A stretch of DNA of 64,000 nucleotides from Azospirillum oleiclasticum (GTDB lineage: Bacteria; Pseudomonadota; Alphaproteobacteria; Azospirillales; Azospirillaceae), in the NCBI RefSeq assembly GCF_013423485.1, contig NZ_JABFFR010000003.1, forward strand, positions 1 through 64,000, read 5' to 3'. Positions 1 through 7,529 of this stretch are shown one piece after another. A program made the position numbers and the translations under genes. How positions within the stretch are numbered: position 1 is the first letter of the stretch; each line of letters opens with the position of its first letter. Under the pieces are notes generated by a model, which had not been told where the DNA came from, did no database searches, and saw only the letters and a program-made list of their open reading frames with translations.

Positions 1-792
1 CCGGCGCCGGCGGCTGCGCCCGCCGAGCCGCCGGCGATGCCCGCGCCAGCGGCCACCGCACCGGTGGAGCCGGCCGCTTCGGCTCCCGTCCCTATGGCGA
101 CGCCCGTCGAGCCTCCGGCGACGCCCGCGCCCGCGGCCACCGCACCGGTGGAGCCGGCCGCTCCGGCGCCGGCGGCTGCGCCCGTCGAGCCTCCGGCTCC
201 GGCCCCGGTCGCCGCGCCGGCCGAACCGGCCGCGCCGCCGGCCCCGGTCGCTGCTCCCGCGGAACCCCCGGCAGCCTCCGCTCCGATGACCGCTCCCGTC
301 GTCACGCCGGCCGAACCTCCGGCCGTCCCGGTGGTCGTGCCGACGCCTCCTGTCACTGCGCCGGCCGAACCGGCGGCGCCGTCTATGGTTGTGCCTCCGG
401 CTGCGCCGGCTCCCGCCGCCGAGCCCATCCCGGCGGGGCCGGCGGTCGCGCCGGTCCCGCCGGTCGTCCCCGCCGATCCGGCGCCTGTCGCGGCGCCGGC
501 TTCGACCGCGGTCCCGACCCCGGCCGAACCGCCCCCTGCCGAACCGGCTCCGATGTCCGCACCAGCGGCAGCGCCGGCGTCCACCGAGCCCGCGGCGCCG
601 GCCCCGACTCCGACTTCGATGCCGGCACCGGCTGAAGCGCCGGCCGCAGCACCGCCGCAGCCGGCTCCGGACGCGGCACCTGCCGGTACGCCGGCGACCG
701 CTCCGGTGGTTCCGCCGGTGCCGGTAACACCCGCTCCGCCGGCCGCGTCCGAGCCGGCTCCGGCAACCACCGCCCCGGCACAGGGCGGCTGA
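1..792 (+). CDS. Pro/Ala-rich low-complexity protein, C-terminal part (5' end outside window)
   Basis: The frame is open from base 1 to a TGA at 790-792, so this is the 3' end of a longer gene and the Met at 37 is probably internal. The visible 263 residues are almost only Pro, Ala, Val, Glu and Thr in imperfect PAPAAPVEP-like units. There is no folded domain, membrane segment or Cys. Such stretches are usually extended linkers or cell-envelope spacers, as in TonB-like or periplasm-spanning proteins. No function can be given from this part alone. Codon use is strongly GC-biased like the neighbours. The frame is much longer than chance, but GC-rich repeats do produce long open frames, so confidence is moderate. 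The next gene, malQ, follows on the same strand after about 120 bases. Confidence 0.55.
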   Translation, partial: PAPAAAPAEPPAMPAPAATAPVEPAASAPVPMATPVEPPATPAPAATAPVEPAAPAPAAAPVEPPAPAPVAAPAEPAAPPAPVAAPAEPPAASAPMTAPVVTPAEPPAVPVVVPTPPVTAPAEPAAPSMVVPPAAPAPAAEPIPAGPAVAPVPPVVPADPAPVAAPASTAVPTPAEPPPAEPAPMSAPAAAPASTEPAAPAPTPTSMPAPAEAPAAAPPQPAPDAAPAGTPATAPVVPPVPVTPAPPAASEPAPATTAPAQGG

Positions 793-913
793 CCGCAAGG
801 CGAGGAGACGGCCTTCCTTCGCGCTCACGGAATCCTGCCGGCCCGGCGTACAGTGGTGGATCATGTCCGCCCCGGTGCTCCGCCGGCAGGACGAGCAAGC
901 GAAGGGAGCGTGC

Positions 914-3100
914 ATGAGCGAGCTGGACCGGCTGGCGGCCCTTGTCGGCATCGAGCCGTATTTCCACGACATCTTCGGCGCCCGCCGCGACACCGGTGAC
1001 GCCACCAAGCGCGCCCTGATCGCGGCGATGGGCCTCGGCGCCGGCACCGACGCCGAGGTGGCGGAGAGCCTGCGGACGCTGGAGGAGCGGGCGTGGAGCC
1101 GCCTGCTGCCACCGGTGACGGTGGTGACCGAGGGGGCGCCGATCACTGTTCCGGTCGCGGCGCGCATCGGTTTCGATGGCGCCATGCTCGCCTGGACCCT
1201 CACGGAGGAGGGTGGGGCGGTCCACCGCGGCGACATCCCCTTTGCGGCCGTCGCCGACATCGACCGGCGCGATGTGGACGGCGTGGCCCACCATCGACGG
1301 TCGTTGCTTCTTCCGGTCAAGCCCGGCCTCGGCTATCACACGCTCACGGTGTCGCTGGGCGGTGGGGAGCCGACCTCAATGCGGGTGATCGTGGCGCCGG
1401 AGCGCTGCGTGCTGCCGGAGGAGGTCGCGCCGCAGGGCGGGCGTTGCTGGGGCGTCGGGCTCCAGCTTTATGGGCTGCGCAGCGCCACCGATTGGGGCAT
1501 CGGCGATTTCGACGACCTCGGCCGCTTCGCGCGGACGGCCGGCAAGCTTGGGGCGACGCTGGTCGGGCTGAATCCGCTGCACGCGTTGTTCCCCGCCGAC
1601 CCCGGCCATTTCGGCCCCTATTCCCCATCGAGCCGCAGCTTCCTCAACATCCTCTACATCGATGTGGAGGCGGTGCCCGACCTCGCCGAGTGCGAGGAGG
1701 CGCGCGCCATGCTGGCCGGCGACGCCTTCCGTCATGCCATCGTCGCGGCGCGCGAGGCGGAACTGGTCGATTACCTCGCGGTGTCGCGGCTGAAGATGCC
1801 GGTTCTGGAGACGCTCTTCCACTCCTTCCGGGCGCGTCACCTGGACCTGTCCACGAAACGCGCCGCCGCCTTCGACCGCTTCCGTGCGGAGATCGGCCCG
1901 GCCTTGCGCCGCCACGCCGTCTTCGAGGCGCTGCACGAGCACTTCTTCCTCGGCGAATCGCAGCTCTGGTCATGGCAGAGCTGGCCGGCGGAGTTCCAGG
2001 ATCCGGACAGTCCGGCGGTCGCCGACTTTGCCGGGCAGCACACCGAGCGCGTGCTGTTCTACGAGTGGCTGCAGTGGGAGGCCGACCGGCAACTCGGCGC
2101 GGCGGCCGAGGTGGGTCGGCAAGCCGGGCTCGGCATCGGCTTCTACCGCGATCTGGCGGTGGCCGTGAACCCTGGCGGAGCGGCGGCGTGGAGCGACCGG
2201 ACCGGGCTGGTCCAGGGCGCCAGCGTCGGCGCCCCGCCCGACGCCTTCAACCTGAAGGGCCAGAACTGGGGGCTGTCGCCGCTGTCCCCCGTGGGGCTGG
2301 TGGAGACCGCCTATGAGCCGTTCATCGAGGCGCTGCGGGCCAACATGCGCCACGCCGGGGCGTTGCGCATCGACCATGTGATGGCGCTGAAGCACCTGTT
2401 CTGGATCCCCGCCGACGGCTCCGACGGCGCCTATGTGGAGTATCCCTTCGAGGATTTGCTGCGCATCGTGGCGCTGGAATCGGTGCGCAACCGCTGCGTC
2501 GTGATCGGCGAGGATCTGGGCACGGTGCCGGATGGCTTCCGCCCGGCCCTGCACGACGCCGGCATCCTCAGCTACCGCGTGCTGTATTTCGAGCGGGACG
2601 CTGCGGGCGACTTCCTGCCGCCGGACGATTATCCGCGGCGTTCCATGGTCACCGTATCGACCCACGATCTCGCCACCTTCAAGGGCTTCTGGGAGGGGCG
2701 CGACCTGGATTGGCGGGTGCGGCTCGACCTCTATCCCGACGCGGCCGCCCGCGACAAGGACGCCTGGGACCGCGGGGCCGACCGCTGGCGCCTGCTGCGC
2801 GCCCTGAACCGGGAGGGGCTGCGGCCGCCCGCCTACCCGAACGACGAGGGCGACCAGCCCTGGTCGCGCCCGCTGTCGGAGGCGGTCCACCGCTTTCTCG
2901 CCGGCTCCCCCGGTGCCATCGCCATGGTGCAGATCGAAGACGCCCTGTGCGAGGACGAGCAGCCCAACCTTCCCGGTACCACGGACCAGCACCCGAACTG
3001 GCGGCGGCGGCTCCGCCTTGCCGTCGAGGAACTGCCCGGCGACGACGGCGTAACCGCGCTGGCGGCGGTCCTGCGTGCCGAGCGCGTCGGACCGGGCTGA
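914..3100 (+). CDS. malQ: 4-alpha-glucanotransferase (amylomaltase, GH77)
   Basis: A 728-residue cytoplasmic enzyme that transfers alpha-1,4-glucan segments between maltodextrins, in glycogen and maltodextrin turnover. GH77 landmarks are visible. The nucleophile motif RIDHVM has its Asp at about residue 487. VIGEDLGTVP carries the acid/base Glu at about 533, and STHDLATFKGFW the third Asp at about 585. The N-terminal ~150 residues form the extension typical of the long MalQ type. An upstream in-frame ATG at 863 exists, but the ATG at 914 has a GAAGGGA ribosome-binding site just before it and begins MSELDRLAAL, so 914 is preferred. No other glycogen gene is visible inside the window; the rest of any glg/mal operon would lie upstream. 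Confidence 0.95.
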   Translation: MSELDRLAALVGIEPYFHDIFGARRDTGDATKRALIAAMGLGAGTDAEVAESLRTLEERAWSRLLPPVTVVTEGAPITVPVAARIGFDGAMLAWTLTEEGGAVHRGDIPFAAVADIDRRDVDGVAHHRRSLLLPVKPGLGYHTLTVSLGGGEPTSMRVIVAPERCVLPEEVAPQGGRCWGVGLQLYGLRSATDWGIGDFDDLGRFARTAGKLGATLVGLNPLHALFPADPGHFGPYSPSSRSFLNILYIDVEAVPDLAECEEARAMLAGDAFRHAIVAAREAELVDYLAVSRLKMPVLETLFHSFRARHLDLSTKRAAAFDRFRAEIGPALRRHAVFEALHEHFFLGESQLWSWQSWPAEFQDPDSPAVADFAGQHTERVLFYEWLQWEADRQLGAAAEVGRQAGLGIGFYRDLAVAVNPGGAAAWSDRTGLVQGASVGAPPDAFNLKGQNWGLSPLSPVGLVETAYEPFIEALRANMRHAGALRIDHVMALKHLFWIPADGSDGAYVEYPFEDLLRIVALESVRNRCVVIGEDLGTVPDGFRPALHDAGILSYRVLYFERDAAGDFLPPDDYPRRSMVTVSTHDLATFKGFWEGRDLDWRVRLDLYPDAAARDKDAWDRGADRWRLLRALNREGLRPPAYPNDEGDQPWSRPLSEAVHRFLAGSPGAIAMVQIEDALCEDEQPNLPGTTDQHPNWRRRLRLAVEELPGDDGVTALAAVLRAERVGPG

Positions 3101-3250
3101 AGCGCGGCCGTGCCATGGGCGGAGATGGAACAGTCACGGAAGGAACAGTGCTCCGATTGATTGTTCCAATCTCCAGGTTGCTTTATCAGGGACACGCAAT
3201 TCCTCAGTGATTATTGTTCGCAATTGCAGTGCTCGTAGCGGTTTGCTCTG

Positions 3251-3265
3251 TGAGAATGATTCTCA
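3251..3265. promoter_or_regulatory. Fur/Irr-type iron box upstream of bfr
   Basis: TGAGAATGATTCTCA is a perfect 7-1-7 inverted repeat with a GAAT-n-ATTC core. It fits the Fur 7-1-7 pattern and also the Irr iron-control-element core AGAAnnnTTCT. It lies 106 bases before the bfr start, inside a 270-base gene-free leader that is richer in A+T than its surroundings. Which regulator reads it (Fur, Irr or Mur) cannot be decided from sequence. Confidence 0.75.
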
Positions 3266-3370
3266 GACAGTAAAAGTGCTTCCGCGTGTGAAGGTGATTG
3301 TTTAGAGTTGTCCCAATCTTCGATCCGGCCGTCAGGAACGGTCAACCAGCCGAGAGCGGGAGCATCCACC

Positions 3371-3850
3371 ATGAAGGGCGATCAACAGGTCATCCGCCAT
3401 CTCAACACAATCCTCACCAACGAGCTGACGGCGATCAACCAGTACTTCCTGCACGCCCGCATGCTGAAGAACTGGGGCCTGAAGCGGATCGCGAAGAAGG
3501 TCTACGAGGAATCGATCGGCGAGATGAAGCACGCCGATTACCTGATCGAGCGCATCCTGTTCCTGGAAGGCCTGCCGAACCTCCAGGATCTGCACAAGTT
3601 GAAGATCGGCGAGGATCTGCCGGAGATGCTGACCAGCGATCTCGGTATCGAGAGCCACAACCGCACCTGCCTGCAGGAGGCCATCGCCTACTGCGAGTCC
3701 GTCAAGGACTACCAGAGCCGTGAGATCATGGAGAAGATCCTGGAGGATACGGAGGAGCACATCGATTGGCTGGAGACCCAGCTCGATCTGATCAACCGCG
3801 TCGGCGTCCAGGGCTACATGCAGCAGCAGATGTACGGCGACGAGAGCTGA
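3371..3850 (+). CDS. bfr: Bacterioferritin (haem-binding; one ferroxidase ligand replaced)
   Basis: A 159-residue four-helix iron-storage subunit that assembles into 24-mers storing ferric iron and binding haem between subunits. The sequence aligns without gaps to E. coli Bfr at the N-terminus (MKGD...[15 protein letters not shown]). The haem ligand Met52 and ferroxidase ligands Glu18, Glu51, His54, Glu94 and His130 are present. Position 127, Glu in E. coli, is Thr here (motif DTEEHIDW). The chosen ATG at 3371 matches the family N-terminus and has GGGAG upstream; an ATG at 3308 would add 21 unrelated residues. The iron box at 3251-3265 suggests iron-responsive expression. The missing Glu suggests a haem-type partner subunit in a mixed shell, as reported for two-subunit bacterioferritins such as those of Neisseria; that role is inferred. 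Confidence 0.95.
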   Translation: MKGDQQVIRHLNTILTNELTAINQYFLHARMLKNWGLKRIAKKVYEESIGEMKHADYLIERILFLEGLPNLQDLHKLKIGEDLPEMLTSDLGIESHNRTCLQEAIAYCESVKDYQSREIMEKILEDTEEHIDWLETQLDLINRVGVQGYMQQQMYGDES

Positions 3851-3890
3851 TCCGTCGGATCCGCGTTCGGGCGATGCGCCCCCACCCAAG

Positions 3891-3928
3891 CCCTCCCTCA
3901 TCTGCCGATGGGGGAGGGTTTTCTGTTT
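3891..3928 (+). terminator. Rho-independent terminator after bfr
   Basis: A 12-bp stem (3891-3902 with 3907-3918, one G-T pair, TGCC loop) is followed by TTTTCTGTTT. It lies 40 bases after the bfr stop. A second GC-rich hairpin (3931-3939 with 3947-3955) follows at once and may serve the convergent ABC exporter gene. Confidence 0.75.
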
Positions 3929-3988
3929 CTCCCTCCCCCGCGCCGTGGGGGAGGGTCGAGGTGGGGGTCCTGCGCGAAACCCCTCTCC

Positions 3989-5944
3989 TCAATCCCCCGC
4001 CGCGCTGCGCGCGCCATCGCCGCTCCGGTCGAACTGGAGCGACGCCAGCCGCGCGTAGAGGCCGCCCTGGCGCATCAGGTCGGCGTGCGTGCCGGTGGCG
4101 ACGATGCGGCCCTGCTCCATCACCGCGATGCGGTCGGCGTTCAGCACCGTGGACAGGCGGTGCGCGATGATCAGCGTCGTGCGGCCGACCATCAGCTTGT
4201 CGAGCGCGTCCTGCACCATGCGCTCGCTTTCGGCGTCGAGTGCGCTGGTCGCCTCGTCCAGCAGCAGGATGGGCGGGTTGCGCAGGATGGCGCGGGCGAT
4301 GGCGATGCGCTGGCGCTGCCCGCCGGACAGCCTCACCCCGCGCTCGCCCAGGAAGGTGGCGAAACCCTCCGGCAGTGCATCGATGAACTCGGTGGCATTG
4401 GCGGCGTCGGCCGCGGCGCGCACCTCGGCGTCGCTGGCGTCCGGACGGCCGTAGCGGATGTTCTCCATGGCATCGGCGGAGAAGACGATCGGGTCCTGCG
4501 ACACCAGGCCGATGCGACGCCGCACGTCCACCGGATCGGCGGCGCGCACGTCCACCCCGTCCACCCGCACCACACCCGCCTGCGGGTCGTAGAAGCGCAG
4601 CAGAAGCTGGAACACGGTGGTCTTGCCAGCGCCCGACGGTCCCACCAGCGCCACCGTCTCCCCCGGCACCACGTCGAGCGTGAAGCCCTCCAGCGCAGCC
4701 CCGTCGGGTCGCGAGGGGTAATGGAAGCGCACACCCTCGAACGCCACGGCGCCGCGGGACGGGGCGGGCAGGGCAGTCGGCTGTGCGGGTGCGCGGATGT
4801 CCGGCTCGGTCGCCAACAGGTCGAACAGCCGTTCCGTCGCCCCGGCGGCGCGCTGGAGATCCCCGATCACCTCGCTGATGGCGCCGACCGAGCCGGCGAC
4901 GACCACCGAATAGATGACGAAGGCCGACAGTTCGCCCGGCGTCAGCCGGCCGGCCAGCACGTCGTGCCCGCCGATCCACAGGATGATGCCGACGGCCCCG
5001 AACACCAGCACGATGACGATGACCGTCATCACCGCCCGCACCCGCACGCGCCGGATGGCGACGTCGAACGCCTCCTCCACCCGCTTGCCGAACAGGATGC
5101 GGTCGAGGGCCTCGTGGGTGTAGGCCTGCACGGTGCGGATGGCGGACAGCGTCTCGTCCACGAAGGACCCGACGTCGGCGATCCGGTCCTGGCTGGCGCG
5201 CGAGAGCCTGCGCACCTGTCGTCCGAACAGGATGATCGGGAACACGACCAGCGGCACCACGAGGAACACCAGGCCCGTGAGTTTGGGCGAGGTGACCAGC
5301 AGCATGGCCGTGCCGCCGAGGAAGAGCAGCAGGTTGCGCAGCGCGATGGAGGCGGAAGACCCGACCACCACCTGCAACAGCGTGGTGTCGGTGGTCAGCC
5401 GCGACATCACCTCGCCCGTCCGCGTCGTCTCGAAGAAGCCGGGGCTGAGGGTGAGCACATGGTCGTAGATCGCCTTGCGCAGGTCGGCGACCACCCGCTC
5501 CCCGATCCACGACACCAGGAAGAAGCGGCCGTAGGTGGACACCGCCATCAGCGCGATGACCGCCAGCAGCACCAGCAGCGCACGGTCGAGCAGGCCGCTG
5601 TCGCCGGCGGTGAAGCCCTGGTCCACCAGCACCCGCATGCCCTGGCCCAGTCCCAGGACGGTGGCCGCCGCCACGGTCAGGGCGATGCCGGCCCCGGCCA
5701 TCTGCAGCCGGTAGGGTTTCAGGAAGGGCAGCAGGCGGCGGAGCGGCGACAGGTCGCGACGCCGCTCGGGTTCGCTGCCGCTGCCGGGCTTCAGGGGCGA
5801 TTCGTCTCGCGTGGAACCGCGGAACACCAAGGGAGCCGGCCTTTCTCTGCGCCGGTCCAGGAATGCGCCGGCGGCCCGGTATAGCAGCCCGAACCGGCCC
5901 CAACAAGGCGCCGGGCCGCTGCGATGCACGGGAAGCGGTTGCAT
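3989..5944 (-). CDS. ABC exporter, fused membrane and ATPase domains (ABCB/MsbA-like half-transporter)
   Basis: A half-transporter of about 651 residues with six expected membrane helices in the N-terminal half, beginning in the segment LRRLLPFLKPYRLQ. The C-terminal ATPase has a Walker A GPSGAGKTT (Lys about residue 441), signature LSGGQ (about 539-543), Walker B ILLLDEA and the H-loop IAHRLS. It should act as a homodimer exporting a lipid or hydrophobic substrate across the inner membrane; the substrate cannot be read from sequence. The reading frame continues upstream to 6190, over rpmE on the other strand, so the true start is lower. ATG 5944 is taken here. A TTG at 5830 with AGAAAGG nine bases upstream is an equally good candidate and would remove the basic N-terminal tail. 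The gene is divergent from rpmE. Confidence 0.92.
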   Translation of the reverse strand: MQPLPVHRSGPAPCWGRFGLLYRAAGAFLDRRRERPAPLVFRGSTRDESPLKPGSGSEPERRRDLSPLRRLLPFLKPYRLQMAGAGIALTVAAATVLGLGQGMRVLVDQGFTAGDSGLLDRALLVLLAVIALMAVSTYGRFFLVSWIGERVVADLRKAIYDHVLTLSPGFFETTRTGEVMSRLTTDTTLLQVVVGSSASIALRNLLLFLGGTAMLLVTSPKLTGLVFLVVPLVVFPIILFGRQVRRLSRASQDRIADVGSFVDETLSAIRTVQAYTHEALDRILFGKRVEEAFDVAIRRVRVRAVMTVIVIVLVFGAVGIILWIGGHDVLAGRLTPGELSAFVIYSVVVAGSVGAISEVIGDLQRAAGATERLFDLLATEPDIRAPAQPTALPAPSRGAVAFEGVRFHYPSRPDGAALEGFTLDVVPGETVALVGPSGAGKTTVFQLLLRFYDPQAGVVRVDGVDVRAADPVDVRRRIGLVSQDPIVFSADAMENIRYGRPDASDAEVRAAADAANATEFIDALPEGFATFLGERGVRLSGGQRQRIAIARAILRNPPILLLDEATSALDAESERMVQDALDKLMVGRTTLIIAHRLSTVLNADRIAVMEQGRIVATGTHADLMRQGGLYARLASLQFDRSGDGARSAAGD

Positions 5945-5996
5945 CCGCGGCCCCGCTTCGCTATAACCCCGGCTCGTTTTTGCAGGAACCAGGCCA

Positions 5997-6221
5997 ATGA
6001 AAGCTGACATCCATCCCGAATACCACGAGATCAACGTGGTGATGACCGACGGCTCCACGTTCAAGACGCGCTCCACCTGGGGCAAGGCGGGCGACACGCT
6101 GCGTCTGGACATCGATCCGAAGTCCCACCCGGCCTGGACCGGCGTGCAGAAGCTGCTCGACACCGGCGGCCAGATCGCGAAGTTCAACAAGCGCTTCGCC
6201 AGCTTCGGCCTGAAGAAGTAA
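5997..6221 (+). CDS. rpmE: 50S ribosomal protein L31, zinc-free type
   Basis: A 74-residue ribosomal protein of the large subunit. It starts [12 protein letters not shown] and ends with [12 protein letters not shown], both conserved in the L31 family. It lacks the CxxC zinc-ribbon cysteines of E. coli RpmE; the corresponding stretch reads [14 protein letters not shown], so this is the Cys-minus form usual in alphaproteobacteria. The short spacing to the divergent ABC gene (52 bases from its assumed ATG) suggests overlapping promoters. A strong terminator follows at 6245-6279. Confidence 0.97.
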   Translation: MKADIHPEYHEINVVMTDGSTFKTRSTWGKAGDTLRLDIDPKSHPAWTGVQKLLDTGGQIAKFNKRFASFGLKK

Positions 6222-6244
6222 GCGTCGCCGCTTTTTGACGGTAC

Positions 6245-6279
6245 GAAAAGGGCGCCCGGGGTTCCGGGGCGCCCTTTTC
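6245..6279. terminator. Bidirectional terminator between rpmE and the DUF1465 gene
   Basis: A perfect 13-bp stem (GAAAAGGGCGCCC at 6245-6257 pairing with 6267-6279) surrounds a 9-base loop. A-rich and T-rich ends let it act in both directions between two convergent genes. Confidence 0.85.
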
Positions 6280-6322
6280 GTGCTGGCGGTTCTTCTTGTG
6301 TTGGGGGGCCGCGGGCGACGCG

Positions 6323-6739
6323 TCAGCCGACCGCGCGCGCCGCCTCGTCCCGCACCATCTCGTCCAGCCGGGCGACGCGCATGTACAGCCTGTGGCTGCG
6401 CTCCAGCAGGCTGCGCAGGCCGTTCGGCAGTTCCTCGTTCTCCGGACCGGTCGGGTCGGCGCAGATGTCGCCGCCGGACAGGGCGTAATCCTCCGACGCC
6501 ATCTGGGCGATGGTCAACTCGCCTGCGTGCACGGCCTTCTGAGCCAGCAGCCACGCCATCACCTGGGTCAGGCGGCTGGTGACACGCATGCTTTCGTAGC
6601 TGACCTGGAGGCGGACGTGCGGCGGCAGCCGGCGCTGGTCGATGCTCTCGTGATAGGCGATGTAGTTCCTCGCCTCGATGAGCAGCGCCATCGTCTCGTC
6701 GTAGGGTCCGTTGAAGAAAAAGGTCGAGCGTTGTGTCAC
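6323..6739 (-). CDS. DUF1465 / RcdA-like protein
   Basis: A 138-residue all-helical cytoplasmic protein. It shows the DUF1465 pattern known from Caulobacter RcdA: an N-terminal F-NGPYDETMALLIEARNY stretch, then SRLTQVMAWLLAQKAVHAGE, then LLERSHRLYMRVARLDEMV. RcdA is an adaptor that helps ClpXP degrade the cell-cycle regulator CtrA with CpdR and PopA. Whether this orthologue does the same is an inference from the family. Length matches the family. It is divergent from hsp20 across a 231-base promoter region and convergent with rpmE. Confidence 0.85.
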   Translation of the reverse strand: MTQRSTFFFNGPYDETMALLIEARNYIAYHESIDQRRLPPHVRLQVSYESMRVTSRLTQVMAWLLAQKAVHAGELTIAQMASEDYALSGGDICADPTGPENEELPNGLRSLLERSHRLYMRVARLDEMVRDEAARAVG

Positions 6740-6830
6740 GACCGGTGCCCTCCCTCGGCCGCCAGGCCCAAGCGTGACCGTGGCCGCAACTGATTAACAA
6801 AGAATGTTCCAGGCAATTCCGCGATTTCCA

Positions 6831-6865
6831 CCCTCTTGAACCGCGGATGGCCCTTCCCACCTATA
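6831..6865 (+). promoter_or_regulatory. Probable RpoH (sigma-32) promoter of hsp20
   Basis: CCTCTTGAA (CTTGAA at 6835-6840) followed after 14-15 bases by CCCACCTATA (6856-6865) resembles the heat-shock sigma factor consensus CTTGAA-N(13-15)-CCCCATnT. Transcription from here would give a leader of about 100 bases, which fits the thermometer described next. Confidence 0.55.
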
Positions 6866-6871
6866 CGCACG

Positions 6872-6973
6872 CCGGGGGATGCCCGATTGGGGTTCTTCGG
6901 CAATGACGGACAGGGGGCCGACGTTTTGCGTGGTCTCCGATCGCAATATCGCTCTGATGGAGGATATGTCATG
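6872..6973 (+). promoter_or_regulatory. ROSE-type RNA thermometer in the hsp20 leader
   Basis: The leader ends with ATCGCTCTGATGGAGGAT at 6948-6965, just before the hsp20 ATG at 6971. UCGCU at 6949-6953 matches the ROSE signature U(U/C)GCU, and it can pair with the Shine-Dalgarno GGAGGAU (6959-6965) with the diagnostic unpaired or G-G-opposed G at 6951. Such elements hide the ribosome-binding site at normal temperature and melt on heating. The exact 5' limit depends on the transcription start. Confidence 0.72.
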
Positions 6974-7432
6974 CGTGCCTACGACCTTTCGCCGCTGTTC
7001 CGTTCCACCGTCGGTTTCGACCGCCTCTCCCGCCTGTTGGAGAGTGCCACGAGCGTCGACGACGCGACCGCTTCCTACCCGCCGTACAACATCGAGAAAC
7101 TCGGCGAGGACTCCTACCGGATCACCATGGCCGTCGCCGGCTTCGGCCCGGAGGATGTCGAGATCACCGCTCAGCAGAACTCCCTGGTGATCACTGGGAA
7201 AGCTAAGAAGGAGGTGGAGACCGGCCAATTCCTCTACCGGGGTATTGCCGGGCGCGCTTTCGAGCGCCGCTTTCAGCTCGCCGACTTCATCAAGGTGACG
7301 GGTGCCAGCATGGTGAACGGGTTGCTCCATGTGGATCTGGCCCGCGAGATCCCGGAGGCGATGAAGCCCCGGACGATCCGCATCGAGACCCAGGCCCAGG
7401 GCAAGCCGGTCCTCACCCAGCAGGCCGCGTAA
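6971..7432 (+). CDS. Small heat-shock protein, Hsp20/IbpA class A
   Basis: A 153-residue alpha-crystallin-domain chaperone that holds unfolding proteins for DnaK/ClpB refolding. The domain spans roughly residues 35-135. It starts at PPYNIEKLGEDSYRITMAVAGF and contains GIAGRAFERRF and the conserved NGLLHVDLAREIPE. The start at ATG 6971 is set by GGAGGAT five bases upstream and by the family N-terminus MRAYDLSPLFRSTVGFDRL; an open frame from 6836 runs through the leader and is not used. An RpoH-like promoter and a ROSE thermometer lie upstream and a terminator follows at 7461, so it is a single-gene heat-shock unit. Confidence 0.95.
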   Translation: MRAYDLSPLFRSTVGFDRLSRLLESATSVDDATASYPPYNIEKLGEDSYRITMAVAGFGPEDVEITAQQNSLVITGKAKKEVETGQFLYRGIAGRAFERRFQLADFIKVTGASMVNGLLHVDLAREIPEAMKPRTIRIETQAQGKPVLTQQAA

Positions 7433-7460
7433 CCCCGCGTCGCGCCAGCGAACGGATGAC

Positions 7461-7497
7461 GGCGCCCCGCCAACCCGGCGGGGCGCCTTTTGTTTTT
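7461..7497 (+). terminator. Rho-independent terminator after hsp20
   Basis: A perfect 11-bp stem (GGCGCCCCGCC at 7461-7471 with 7477-7487, AACCC loop) is followed by TTTTGTTTTT. Confidence 0.88.
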
Positions 7498-7529
7498 GCG
7501 GTGGGGGCCCGAGGCGACACCCCCAGCCC

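Noticed and set aside
3908..5884. A 658-codon plus-strand open frame opposite the ABC exporter
   Set aside because: It is the antisense shadow of a clear ABC transporter and shows low-complexity His/Arg/Gln composition.
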